The notes beneath the pieces were generated by a model. It saw nothing but the letters and a program-made list of their open reading frames with translations, did not search any database and was not told the origin of the DNA. A DNA stretch of 64,000 bases from contig CM051462.1 of assembly GCA_028095005.1 (NCBI GenBank), positions 87,927,846 through 87,991,845 of the forward strand. Reading direction: 5' to 3'. Below are positions 54,533 to 64,000 of this stretch, one piece after another. The translations under genes and the position numbers were made by a program. The DNA comes from Rhynchospora pubera. Its lineage: Eukaryota; Streptophyta; Magnoliopsida; Poales; Cyperaceae. Position 1 is the first letter of the stretch. Each line of letters opens with the position of its first letter.

Positions 54533-54849
54533 TAGGCCTGACAAACGTGCCAAACGCTCACGGAAATATCCCATTCCGTTTTCGTTTCGTTTCAGAAACG
54601 AAACTAAAATAACTGTTTCGTTTCCATTTCGTTTTTGAAACGGCAGTGAAAATTGGTGTCACATTCCGTTTCGTTTCTGTTTCCCACTATAATTCCTTAT
54701 TTTTGTGTTTTATTTCGATAAAACGGTATAATTATCTGTTTCGTTTTTGTTTTGTTTTTTAAAACGACAGAGAAAATACCAGCCACATTTCGTTTCATTT
54801 CTGAAAACAGATCGGCATCACGTTTTTATTTTCCGTTTTGACAGGCCTA
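54533..54849. mobile_element. MITE-like element with TAGGCCTG ends, rich in GAAACG motifs
   Basis: It starts TAGGCCTGACAAACG and ends GTTTTGACAGGCCTA. It is full of TTTCGTTTC/GAAACGAAAC. The flanks on both sides read GATATAGATAT, so the precise target duplication cannot be resolved. Related GAAACG-rich stretches lie at 50,780 and 59,945. The terminal TAGG..CCTA form suggests an hAT-type element. Confidence 0.55.
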
Positions 54850-54863
54850 CTGATATAGATATC

Positions 54864-55074
54864 GGGAGCGTATCCTCTACCAACTTTTTGAGGTTGGTAG
54901 AGGGCCAACGTTCGATCCAAGCCGTTAGATCTAATCTCGACGGTTAAAATTTTTCGGACCTATCAATCTAGGTTACATGCACGGGGCTCCCTTAACCATT
55001 GAGATTAGATCTAACGGTTTAGATCAAACGTTGGCCCTCTACCAACCATAAATGGTTGGCAGAGGATGTGATTC
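54864..55074. mobile_element. MITE of the 44,800 family
   Basis: GGGAGCGTATCCTCTACCAA ... TTGGCAGAGGATGTGATTCC, with core GTTAGATCTAATCTCGACGG and TTTTTCGGACCTATCAATCT. It has the same layout as 44,800-45,003. Confidence 0.7.
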
Positions 55075-55078
55075 CATA

Positions 55079-55257
55079 GATATCAAGCTGACTTTCTTGT
55101 AGTTGTAGGCTTAGAGTAGGCCCAAAGCCCATAAAATTATCAGATAAATAAAAAGTAAGATTTCAGGCTTCCAAGTATCAAGTCAGAAATTAAATCCGCT
55201 TTTCTTCATTTCCTCGTCGTCAGCTCAGCCTGCAGCCGTCACAGCCTGGAGTCGGAT
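55079..55257. repeat. Segment duplicated from 48,903
   Basis: ATATCAAGCT-ACTTTCTTGTAG through AAATTATCAGATAAA matches 48,903-48,970. In the 48.9 copy a MULE-type end begins right after AGAGTA. Here the sequence continues with AGATTTCAGGCTTCC, which shows the uninterrupted form. Confidence 0.7.
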
Positions 55258-55412
55258 CTTCTGGTCGTTTTTCGATCTGGACCGTCTGATTTAATCTCAA
55301 CGGTTAGTAATTTTTCGGGCCTATCAATCGTGATACTAGCACGAGGCATCCATAACCATTAAAATTAAATCAGACGGCTCAGATCTAAAAACGAGAAGAG
55401 GATTTCTGATCT
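55258..55412. mobile_element. MITE of the 44,800 family, upstream of mTERF gene 2
   Basis: Inverted ends CTTCTGGTCGTTTTTCGATCTG / CAGATCTAAAAACGAGAAGAG surround the core GTCTGATTTAATCTCAACGG and TTTTTCGGGCCTATCAATC. It ends about 120 bp before the start codon of gene 2. Confidence 0.65.
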
Positions 55413-55531
55413 GGTTCCGTCACAGCCTTGACAGCCTTGGAAAGGTGTGGTCAAAAATTGGTCGGAACTCAGAACCCTCCAATCCTTTCCTCCACCAGCT
55501 CAACAGGCAACAGCTCCACTCAGTGACTATT

Positions 55532-56665
55532 ATGTTTCTCGGGAGAATCCCTTTTCTCCATCCCTCTCTTCCTCTCCATCCCACCCCACCCCTCGCCTCC
55601 ACTTCCATCAGCCCCACCACTCAAACATCATCCCCAAATTCCCAGTTCGCCGTCGCAGACTACCTGGTCCAAACATGCGGCCTCTCCTCCGACCAGGCTC
55701 TCAGAGCCTCCAAGTATATCGACCACATCAAGACCCCCCATAAGCTCGACGCAGTCGTCCAGTTCCTCAGACAAATCGGTGTAAGCGAATCCAGCATCCG
55801 AAGCGCCGTGTTGCGCGACTCTCGGCTCCTTCGCTCCAGTGTCGAGAAGAACTGGAGACCCAATATCGCAAAGCTTCAAGAGGTCGGCTTCTCCACTGAA
55901 GATATCTCACATATGATTTCCTGTTGCCCCGGCATGTTTATGTTCAAGCTGGCGCCGAAGATTGACTTCTGGTTGCGGTTTCTCGGCTCTACTGAGCATT
56001 TGTCGCTGATTATCAAAACGGATTCGGCAATTCTCGGCAGCAGCTTGGAAAAGGTTATCATGCCCAACTTATCATTCCTTCAAAAGGACTGCGGTTTATC
56101 TGTTCGACAAATTGTCCGGCTGATTAGGTCGTGTCCTAGATTGATCAAATCCAAGACTGAAGTTTTGGAGGTGATGGCTGAGAGGGCTCAGGAGTTGGGT
56201 GTTGATCGTTCCTCAAGCATGTTTGTGTATGCGCTTATTATTGTTTCCTGGCTTGGCCAACACACATTGAAGGCTAGGTTAAATAACTTGAAAAAACTAG
56301 GGCTTTCTCAGGATGAGGTGGCCACTCTTGTCAGTAAGCTCCCTCTTATATTGAAGTCGCCAGAAGAGTTGATGACCCATAAAATGGAGTTTATTTTAAA
56401 GGAGGTGGGTTGTGATAAGAAGTATTTGATCCGAAATCCAGCCTTGCTCACATACAGCTTGAAAATCCGGCTGATCCCCCGCAACACTGTAAGAAAGCTT
56501 CTCTTGGCGAAAGGGTTTGTGGCAAATAAAAAATTCGCTTCTTTTGTGGCTCCAACTGAAAAGAAGTTTGTGGAGAAGTATGTTCTGCCATATGAACATG
56601 CTATTCCTGGTCTCCACAAAGCATATGCTGACGCTTGTGCTGGGAAAACTGGGGGTATTGATTAG
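55532..56665 (+). CDS. mTERF family protein (gene 2), probably organelle-targeted
   Basis: 377 residues, intronless, intact. The start at ATG 55,532 (MFLGRIPFLHP) is preferred over an in-frame GTG further up; it matches the start of the truncated copy at 13.4 kb. The transit-like N-terminus is rich in Pro/Ser/Thr (PLASTSISPTTQTSSPNSQ). mTERF repeats include YLVQTCGLSSDQALRASKYI, VVQFLRQIGVSESSI, RDSRLLRSSVEKNW, MPNLSFLQKDCGLSVRQIV, IRSCPRLIKSK, LSQDEVATLVSKLPLILKS, IRNPALLTYSLKIRL and EKYVLPYEHAIPGLHKAY. It is expected to act in mitochondria or plastids on transcription or RNA processing; the target is unknown. Genes 1 and 3 are close paralogues on the same strand. A MITE forms part of the upstream region. 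Confidence 0.92.
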   Translation: MFLGRIPFLHPSLPLHPTPPLASTSISPTTQTSSPNSQFAVADYLVQTCGLSSDQALRASKYIDHIKTPHKLDAVVQFLRQIGVSESSIRSAVLRDSRLLRSSVEKNWRPNIAKLQEVGFSTEDISHMISCCPGMFMFKLAPKIDFWLRFLGSTEHLSLIIKTDSAILGSSLEKVIMPNLSFLQKDCGLSVRQIVRLIRSCPRLIKSKTEVLEVMAERAQELGVDRSSSMFVYALIIVSWLGQHTLKARLNNLKKLGLSQDEVATLVSKLPLILKSPEELMTHKMEFILKEVGCDKKYLIRNPALLTYSLKIRLIPRNTVRKLLLAKGFVANKKFASFVAPTEKKFVEKYVLPYEHAIPGLHKAYADACAGKTGGID

Positions 56666-58112
56666 TTTTAGAGTTTCTCATATGGACTTCTTAGCAGGCT
56701 TACTAGATTAGATTTTAGTTTATTTTTATTTTTAAGTCGGCTCCTCTTTGTAACAATTTTTAATGGTTAACAACCATTAATTCTGTTGAAATATAGTTTT
56801 TGAATTTCAATTACACTATGCTGATCTTCAGTAAGCGTGACTCCATCTTTCACTTGAAACTCAATCTTCATCTTTCTGTAGTCATGTTGTGCTTTTATAA
56901 ATTGATCAGCTTATTATGGCCGACAATTCTGATTTGACGAATTGAATCGACCTATATGGATTTTCAGCCAGTAGGTATCACCGCAAGGATCTCTTACTTT
57001 TCTGTTTGTTTTGTCAGATTGGATAAGCAGACTGGTCCAGGTTAGAAGATATGTTTATGTGAATTATTGTAGTGTAGTGTGTATGTTATGTATAACAATG
57101 TTATTGGAGGACTTAATGCCATGTATAAAAGGCAAAAGCTAATATAATGGGCGAACCTGGTGCACATTTCTTAAGCAGATTTTTTTTTTATTTTATTAGA
57201 AAAATAGTTGGACCCGTTCTCGGCCTGTAATACAACAAACTGTGCTGTATATTGCACCGGAGCACTCTGCTAGATGTTGTTTTATTGGATATCTCACCTA
57301 AAGCTTGGTGTGCTTAACTGAACGTTTGATACTAGCTCAGATTGCTGGTTCTTACTGAGCAAATACATTACTTAATTATGCAACAGTGTTTAGTCAGTCG
57401 TCAGCTTTATGGGGATGAATCAACTGAATGCTGCTGATTCTTCCTTCAATCCTCCAGTCTTCAATTAGCAGTCTAGTTGATTTTATATTTGTTCCTTCGG
57501 TGTTGTATTTCTAAGGGAATTGCTGAGACATGGTTCAGAGTATGAGACCAACGAGAAGAAGTGATAAAAAATATCTCAATTTGGTTACTCAAGTTTCTGG
57601 TAGGGCTACCAGTAGTGGGTTTTATTGGGAAAGGCATTATATTATTATTTCATGCATATAAATCTTTCTACATAATTTGCATATTTGGTAATTGGTATGA
57701 AAACTTTAGAGAAGCGCATGATGTGAGACAGTGAGAGACGTTCAATATTGTCACTGTACCATTTATCAACACTTCTAGTCTAGTCTGAGTAAGGCATCCA
57801 GGAAGTGTCTCAATTTGTTTAATAATTAATAATAATTGAATTGTGCACTTTATATTGGTATTATAGAACAAACAAGCCTATTTGATTTAATATATAACGA
57901 GAAACAAAAGGAATGTGGGATGAGCAGCAATATCGTGAAACTGACGCTAATTAAGCATTATTATTAACTAATAATGACTATACCAAAAAATAAAAATGAG
58001 GTATGAATAAGGCCCAAAGTGGACTTCAAAAGGGCGAAAGCATTCCGGAAGTTTCCTTGAGCTGCAACACTGACAAATTACGAGCCACTGAGCCAGGAGT
58101 GAGTGATTGACA
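56666..58112. other. Intergenic region between mTERF genes 2 and 3
   Basis: No gene is seen. TCAGTCATGTTGTGCTT-like sequence after the stop (about 56,880) recurs after the other mTERF copies (about 59,645 and 61,420), so 3' flanks were duplicated with the genes. The rest is AT-rich without clear elements. Confidence 0.6.
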
Positions 58113-59252
58113 ATGTCGTTGAGTTTGTTTCTCCGTCCCTCTCTTCCTCGTCCTCTCACCACACCCCATGTCTCTTTCAAATCGACCGCCCAAGTGTCTC
58201 TCCCAAATCACCACTTTCCTGTCGGCGACTACCTCATCCAATCATGCGGCCTTTCCTCTGATCAGGCCCTCAAAGCATCCAAACTCATACGCCACCTCAA
58301 GACCCCCGATAAGCCCGACGCAGTGCTCCGGTTCCTCAGACAAACCGGCATCAGCGAATCCGACATCCAAACTGCCGTGGCTCGGAACGCTAGGCTCCTT
58401 TGCTCTTCCGTCGATAAGAACTGGAGGCCGAATATCGCAAAGCTAGTTGCCGTAGGTCTGACGATCGAAGACGTCTCAGGTATCATAGCCCGATACCCCA
58501 GGGTATTCTTGTTCAATTTTGCGCCAAAGATTGACTTCTGGTTGGGGCTCCTTGGTCCGGTGGAAAACCTCGAGCTGGTCCTTAGACGGTGTGGGTGCAT
58601 CCTACATTGCAACTTGGAAAATGTTATTGTGCCCAACTTGTCTTTCCTTCAATATCAGTGCGGTTTATCTGCTCCTCAGATAGTCCGGCTGGTTAAAATC
58701 GATCCTAGATTGATCACATCCAGCATTGCAACTATGAAAATGAAAGCCAAGAGGGCTGAGCAGTTGGGGATTGCTCGTTCATCGGACATGTTTGTTACTG
58801 CATTGATTGTTGTTGACCAGCTGAGCCCATGCACATTACAAGCAAGGCTAAATCACTTGAAAAGTTTCGGGCTTTCACAGGAGGAGGTAATGACTCTTGT
58901 CAGAAAACATCCTTCTGTATTGAAGTTGTCAGAGGAGATGATAGGCCGTAAAATAGAGTTTCTGATTAAGGAAGAGGGTTGTGATAATTTGGATCTGGTC
59001 CAAAATCCAGCTTTGCTCACCTACAACCTGGATAACCGACTTATCCCTCGGAATGTTGTTAGAAAGCTTCTGTTGTCCAAAGGTTGCCCTATAGCAAATA
59101 ACAAATTTGCCTCTTTTCTTGTTCCGACTGAGAAGCAGTTTGTGGAGAAATATGTTCTGCCATATGAAGGTTCTATCCCTGGGCTCCACCAAGCATATGC
59201 TGATGCTTCTGCTGGAGAAACTGGGAGGACTGATCAGTTAAAGGGTATCTGA
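58113..59252 (+). CDS. mTERF family protein (gene 3), probably organelle-targeted
   Basis: 379 residues, intronless, intact. The start is ATG 58,113 (MSLSLFLRPSLPRPL); a TTG two codons earlier is unlikely. The N-terminus is basic and hydroxylated, as in transit peptides. mTERF blocks: YLIQSCGLSSDQALKASKLI, VLRFLRQTGISESDI, ARNARLLCSSVDKNW, ARYPRVFLFNFAPKIDFWL, VPNLSFLQYQCGLSAPQIV, LVKIDPRLITSS, LSQEEVMTLVRKHPSVLKL, NPALLTYNLDNRLIPRNVV, EKYVLPYEGSIPGLHQAYA. The role is as for the other mTERF genes: binding of organellar DNA or RNA, exact target unknown. It ends ...TDQLKGI with TGA at 59,250. Confidence 0.92.
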   Translation: MSLSLFLRPSLPRPLTTPHVSFKSTAQVSLPNHHFPVGDYLIQSCGLSSDQALKASKLIRHLKTPDKPDAVLRFLRQTGISESDIQTAVARNARLLCSSVDKNWRPNIAKLVAVGLTIEDVSGIIARYPRVFLFNFAPKIDFWLGLLGPVENLELVLRRCGCILHCNLENVIVPNLSFLQYQCGLSAPQIVRLVKIDPRLITSSIATMKMKAKRAEQLGIARSSDMFVTALIVVDQLSPCTLQARLNHLKSFGLSQEEVMTLVRKHPSVLKLSEEMIGRKIEFLIKEEGCDNLDLVQNPALLTYNLDNRLIPRNVVRKLLLSKGCPIANNKFASFLVPTEKQFVEKYVLPYEGSIPGLHQAYADASAGETGRTDQLKGI

Positions 59253-59324
59253 AATTAAAATTCTTGTAAACCTGGTTTGATTTCTCAATTATTATTTATT
59301 TCTTATTAATTTTTTTTTCTAACT

Positions 59325-59415
59325 CATCATCATTGTGCTATTCCTGGGCTCCTCCAAGCATATGCTGATTTATCTGTTGGGAACATTGGGAGTATAATTA
59401 ATCAAATTATCTCAG
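59325..59415 (+). pseudogene. Tiny mTERF C-terminal remnant
   Basis: GTGCTATTCCTGGGCTCCTC-CAAGCATATGCTGAT, then TTGGGAACATTGGGAGTATAAT, is the end of an mTERF gene (AIPGLLQAYAD...GNIGSI). It lies only 75 bp after the stop of gene 3. The preceding coding part is absent. Confidence 0.7.
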
Positions 59416-59944
59416 ATTGAAATTATTGTAGGTTAGATATAGCAGTTTTAGATTTACCTGTTTATATTTCTCTATTATTCTTTTTATTTTTTTTTAACTC
59501 AGTGCCAATATGTAACAAAATGTACAAATTGTCATTTAACCATTAATTCGTTTGAGATATAGTTCTTATATTTGATATGCATGATACTTCCATTCATTAG
59601 CATCACTTCATCCTTCATTTGAAACATAATTTTAATCTTTTCTCAGTCATTTTTTTTTTTTACAAATGTCAAATTGTTGGTTGTTGTTTATGAACCAATA
59701 AAAAGGTTATGTAATTATTGCTGACATTTCTTGCCACTGGCAGGATTTTTAGTATGCTGGTTTTGTGTCAGCCCTGACACGTTGAGTGCCAGAATAAATC
59801 ATTGTAGTCTATTAACTGTGTACATAGGAAACCAGCATCCGTATAACTGTAGTCATGTTATTGGATGATTAGCAGCAAGTGGCCTGAATTTAGCCTGAAG
59901 GCCTCAGGGACAGGTATAGGCTGCAAGAACATGGGTATACCTGC
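59416..59944. other. Intergenic, mTERF 3'-flank-like
   Basis: Repeats of the 3' flanking sequence seen after other mTERF copies (GTAACAAAATGTACAAATTG, TTTGAAACATAATTTT, CTCAGTCATTT) occur here. No gene is supported. Confidence 0.5.
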
Positions 59945-60185
59945 ATAACGTCCAAAACGGTAACGAAACTAGGGTGTTTCGTTAACCGTTTCGTTTCGTT
60001 GATGAAACTGACTATCAATTTCGTTAACCGTTTCGTCTGAAATCAACGAAATTTTAGTGATTTATACATGGATGAAACCGTTTCATTGTTTTGTTGACCG
60101 TTTCGTTTTTGAAATGCAACGGAAATGTTTAATCGTTTTGTTTCGTTTTAGACGAAACGAAACAAAATAATGGTTAAAACTGATA
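59945..60185. mobile_element. GAAACG-rich MITE-like element
   Basis: Dense CGTTTCGTT/AACGAAAC motifs run from ACGTCCAAAACGGTAACG to AACGAAACAAAATAATGG. The element shares motif content with the elements at 50,780 and 54,533. Ends and target duplication are not resolved. Confidence 0.4.
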
Positions 60186-60204
60186 CTGTTTTTACTCCTA
60201 AACA

Positions 60205-61085
60205 TGGGTTTGTGGAAACCTTTCGGCTTCAATTTTTGAATCCAAGGTTGATTTTTGTATTAGGGTTTTTGGCTCTGTAGAAAATCTGTCTGCGACCTTG
60301 AAAAACTATGCAGCAGTCCTCAATATGAACTTGAAGAAGGTTGCGGTGCCCGATATGTTTTTCTTTCAAGAGCAGTGTGGTTTGTCTGCTTGTCAAATTG
60401 TCCAGCTGATTAAATGGTATCGTAGATTGCTCACATCTAGCACTGTAATTTTAAAATGAAAGCCAAGAGGGCTGACAAGTTGGGCATTCTACGTTCATCA
60501 GCCATGCTTGTTCGAGCATTAATTGATGTACACCAGCTGAGCCAAAGCACGCTAAATGCAATGGAGAATAAATATGAAAAGAAGTCTGGGGCTTTCTCAG
60601 GAGGAAGTAGCACTCGTTATTTGGAAAGTCCCTATGTCGCTAACGACTGCAGGGAGAAGCTAAAGTGCAAAATGGCGCTCCTGATAAAGGAAACTTGTTG
60701 CAAGAAGATTGACTGGTCCGAAGTCCAGTTCTGCTCGTTTTAAATTTGGAGAAGCGACTCATTCCTCGGAGCTTTGTTAGGAAGCTTCTGATGTTAAAAG
60801 GGATTCCTGAAGCGAATATAAAGTTTGCTTCTTTTGCAAAATTAACTCATGAAAAGCAGTTAGTGAAGAAGATTGTTCTCCATGGGTGCGTTTGGATATA
60901 GGAAGAAGGAAGAAGGAAGAAAAAAATTATAAACAATTCAAACTCTTCACAAAGTTACACACTTTCTAATATTTCTTCCCACTTTTTCTCTTCTTCCACA
61001 CCTATCCAAACGGAGCCCATATGATGATATCTCTGGGCTCGCCCAAGCATATGCTGATCCCTCTTCAGGCAATATTGGAATTATT
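60205..61085 (+). pseudogene. mTERF pseudogene lacking its N-terminal part, with a MITE inserted
   Basis: The frame gives ESKVDFCIRVFGSVENLSAT, VLNMNLKKVAVPDMFFFQEQ, CGLSACQIVQLIKWYRRLL, then a frameshift and TGA at 60,457-60,459. The next frame runs MKAKRADKLGILRSSAMLVR to a TAA at 60,740, after further shifts (SQEEVALVIWKVPMSL-like sequence is out of frame). Later codons (AAGCGACTCATTCCTCGGAG, GAAAAGCAGTTAGTGAAGAAG) are interrupted at 60,894 by a Tourist-like MITE. The end CTCGCCCAAGCATATGCTGAT follows it. Confidence 0.85.
60894..61017. mobile_element. Tourist-like MITE (124 bp) inside an mTERF pseudogene
   Basis: GGGTGCGTTTGGATA ... TATCCAAACGGAGCC is flanked by CAT on both sides (60,891-60,893 and 61,018-61,020). 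It belongs to the same family as 19,041 and 61,089. Confidence 0.85.
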
Positions 61086-61088
61086 TAA

Positions 61089-61217
61089 GGGTGCGTTTGG
61101 ATATAGGAAGAAGGAAATAAAAAAATTATAAACAATCCAAACTCTTCACAAAGTTACACACTTCCCAATACTTATTCTCACTTCTTCCCTTCTTCCCACA
61201 CCTATCCAAACGGAGCC
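61089..61217. mobile_element. Tourist-like MITE (129 bp)
   Basis: GGGTGCGTTTGGATA ... TATCCAAACGGAGCC is flanked by TAA (61,086-61,088 and 61,218-61,220). It lies 71 bp after the previous copy, in the same orientation. Confidence 0.88.
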
Positions 61218-62100
61218 TAATAGATCAAGAGTGCTATTGTTTTGTTTTTTTTCTTTTAACAATTTTTTTGTGCTTTAGCCTTTAAGTAAGCGTTATTTTG
61301 TGACAATAGGCAAACTGGTTATCAACAGTCAATTCTGTTGAATTTGTTGCTAAATTTCAACAACAGTACTTACCTTATTAGGTGCGACTCCCATCTTTAA
61401 GTTGAAAGTTTCACCTTTTCTCAGTCATGTTGTGCTTGTAAATTGTAATGAAGGTATTGTTCATGAAACAAATAAATGAATGAAGTTAAATATGGTTGGC
61501 AAATGGCGATTCTTGCCCCGACATTTGTGATCTACCTGTATGGATTTATGGTACAGGATTCCACGGTTAAGATGTCTTAATTTGCTGGTTACTGTGTCAT
61601 ATTTGGACTAGCCAACTGGTCGGGGTTATAAAATATTCTTTTATGTGATTCATTGTAGTGTGGAAAGTTAAGCTTTTTTTTTTTTTTTTTGAAAAAAAAA
61701 AAAAGCTTAACTTTCCACACTACAATGGCCTCCGTGGTATGTATATAAGCTTGCCAAATTTAGAGTGGCTGGTGCACTATTTTTGGGTGGATAGTGCCTT
61801 TCTTCTAGAAAACTTTTGTTAGTTTTTTTTTTCCTATTATTTATTAACATGGTTTTGTCCAACTTTTGCCAGTGTTCTCCCGCCCAACAGATCTTCGAGT
61901 TTTAGGTTTGGGCTTCTGTATGGACTAATCCCCCTTTAGTTTTGGGCATATATACTCTAAAAGCGTTCTCAGCTTGCCTTTCTCAGTTTCTCTATTTCCT
62001 CCTCCAACTGAACTAGAATCAACAAATTTTGACGTGTTGGATATTCTTTTCTTATTTAAAAAAAAATCAAAAGAAAGAATCACACTCAGGCTCAGGATTT
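61218..62100. other. Intergenic, with a 70-bp perfect palindrome
   Basis: mTERF 3'-flank-like sequence lies at 61,310-61,450. At 61,656-61,727 TTGTAGTGTGGAAAGTTAAG is followed by T and A runs and its exact inverse, forming a hairpin. No gene is seen in the remainder. Confidence 0.6.
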
Positions 62101-63104
62101 TTTTCTTAAACGGCTCTGACGAGAACAATAGCTCAACAAAGTATCATGCACTATATGATATTTACACAAAGAGCCAAGGTGCAAGGTGCTTGTACGCCTT
62201 ATTTTGACTCCAAAGTAAGGCGCAAGGGCTTCTGCGCCTTACAAGTTACGTCCCAAATCAAACTACGCCTTACCCTTCATTTTCTGCAGACCTACCGTAC
62301 GTTTAGGAAAAAAGGGAAAAAAAAAAGGTAAGGCGCACATCTAATGAACGCCTTTCCTCAAGCACCCATTCTCATATTTTTTGGACAGCTGGTTTAGTCT
62401 TCGAATGATATAACTGTTAAGATTAAAAAATTAGTATTGACTAAACCAGCTGTCCAAAAAATATGAAAAATTTACAGGGGCCGTGTCTAAGAATGATATA
62501 ACTGCAGTTAAATTTTTACTCAATTCCATGTAGCCATTTCTGATATAAAAATTATTTCGTGAGCTGGCTGAACTGCAAACCTGACAGTCAGACATCTACT
62601 TGGTTTTCAATTTGTTATTGCCATTCAGGTTTGACTGAGGGGTTCAAATTTTCAGGGTTGAAAATAGACATGCAGAGGAAAATGGTGTGATTTTTGGGGA
62701 TTTTTTAGAGGCTTATTACTAGGTTTATGGCTATCAACTTTATGACATATTTTTCTGGTAAAAGTGCTGTAATTTAAACTGTTAAGATTAAAAAAATTGT
62801 TTTGACTAAACCAGCTGTCCAAAAAATATGAGAATGGGTGCTTGAGGAAAGGCGTTCATTAGATGTGCGCCTTACCTTTTTTTTTTTCTTTTTTCCCAAA
62901 CGTACGGTAGGTCTGCAGAAAATGAAGGGGTAAGGCGTAGTTTGATTTGGGACGTAACTTGTAAGGCGCAGAAGCACCTTGCGCCTTACTTTGGAGTCAA
63001 AATAAGACGTATAAGCACCTTGCGCCTTGGCTCTTTGTGTAAATATCATATAGTACATGGTGCTTTGTTGAGCTATTGTTCTCGTCAGAGCCGTTTAAGA
63101 AAAA
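62101..63104. repeat. Large imperfect inverted repeat (arms ~300 bp, spacer ~390 bp)
   Basis: 62,101-62,402 (CTTAAACGGCTCTGACGAGA ... TTTTTTGGACAGCTGGTTTA) is inverted at about 62,803-63,104. A third, short piece (62,415-62,468) repeats the inner end of the right arm, so the left arm also folds on itself. Arms contain GTAAGGCGCA motifs. No open frame of note exists. It is probably a foldback-type element. Confidence 0.85.
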
Positions 63105-64000
63105 GGGATAGCAATCAGTCAACCACAACTTGTTCTGACATGGGCCAATGAATTTTTAACGCAGTGCACAGCACATTAATGACCGCTGGAAGTACCGAAA
63201 GTAAACTTGGAAGGCAGCGCACTAAGAGCCTCAAACTTTTGTCTATTTCGTGCATACCCTATTGAAACGTACAAATTATACGAATCATGGAGACTTGAGA
63301 CTTATTTACTCCTAACATGAAATGAGAAAGTCATTATTGATAAGCCTATAAACATATATGGGAAGGATGGCTTTTATGCATACAATAAATATGATGTCTC
63401 TATCGCGTTCAAAATTTTCAAATTAAAAGTTTTTATTTCTCGAGAAAATCCAGATTCAAATTGTTAGGATTTTTCTTTGAAGACATTAAAGTGAATCATA
63501 TTATAAGAAAAAAAAATCACCAGTAGAGATATTGTTCAGCGTGTGTTGTAATGCACTTGATATCCGAAGTGTCTCCTTATATTACCCTATATTTTAATCA
63601 TTTTCACTCCTCTTAAGTCTCAACTACACATGTCAGATATTGTTCTGACGCATCATTGAGGCTATACGGAGAGAGAAGAGAGGAGAAAAAGAGTTGATCG
63701 TTGCCTCATTGGAGATTGTTTTCTTCGGTCAGGCATTTTCACTATTCATCGCAAAGTCGGAAAAATAGCTTAAGTGGGGCTAATAATTAAATTTTATTTT
63801 TTTTGAAAGGGTATATATATTTACTAAAATTTTCACTAAATTTAACTTATAAATATTAGTCAAATTAAAAAATGAGGGAGGGCGAAGCCGCCTCCGCCTT
63901 GGCTTCGCCCCTGATTCATTGCACTATTGCAAGAGAATTATATTTTTTTTATTAAATAATGCTAAGAAAAATGCATTTCGAAATTAAGATCTTTAAAAGA
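63105..64000. other. Intergenic, no gene seen
   Basis: AT-rich sequence with no coding support. A small hairpin, GGGCGAAGCCGCC / GGCTTCGCCC, lies near 63,881-63,911. Confidence 0.5.

Noticed and set aside
61656..61727. Hairpin as a microRNA precursor
   Set aside because: The perfect stem with homopolymer loop looks like an inverted duplication; no mismatched stem typical of plant microRNAs and no evidence of a target.

Overview
This is nuclear DNA of a flowering plant. The evidence is intron-containing genes with GT..AG borders, plant-specific families (the mTERF expansion and plant mobile domain genes), several Ty3/gypsy and Mutator-type transposons, and many MITEs. I cannot name the species. 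Only three genes look intact as host genes: three intronless mTERF (organellar transcription termination factor-like) paralogues on the + strand at 45,045-46,154, 55,532-56,665 and 58,113-59,252. They sit among at least five broken mTERF copies (13.4, 46.8, 48.7, 59.3 and 60.2 kb), so the host locus is a decaying tandem mTERF cluster. It has been invaded and spread apart by transposons.

Left part (1-13.4 kb). The 3' LTR of a Ty3-type element (569-2,576) has inserted into the 5' coding part of a Mutator-like transposase gene, now a pseudogene at 2,579-5,166. The transposase is followed by a ~190-bp tandem array and, on the - strand, a plant mobile domain (PMD) pseudogene. The PMD exons at 6.36-7.14 kb and 12.39-12.86 kb are split by a ~5.2-kb insertion. 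Together these look like one Mutator-like element (MULE-1) carrying a PMD gene convergent to its transposase.

Middle part (14.3-44.6 kb). A second, unrelated-end Mutator-like element (MULE-2, 14,339-44,627) is bounded by ~177-bp terminal inverted repeats and a perfect 9-bp target duplication, CAGCAATTG. It carries a PMD pseudogene and a second, unrecognised zinc-finger-like pseudogene, with 188-bp tandem repeats related to those of MULE-1 just downstream of the PMD stop. Nested in it is a Ty3/gypsy element (20,861-43,720, - strand) with a broken integrase and an antisense additional ORF. Nested in that is a young gag-protease-only element (27,109-41,743, TSD GGTTT, ~4.09-kb LTRs), one LTR of which holds a 404-bp Mutator-type MITE with a 9-bp TSD. 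That is four levels of nesting, each level supported by duplicated ends or targets.

Right part (44.6-64 kb). This holds the mTERF cluster, a 5'-truncated LINE (47,472-48,450), several MITEs (Mutator-like, Tourist-like and others), remnants of MULE-1-like ends, a large inverted repeat (62.1-63.1 kb), and AT-rich sequence without genes. One MITE family lies directly upstream of two of the three intact mTERF genes.
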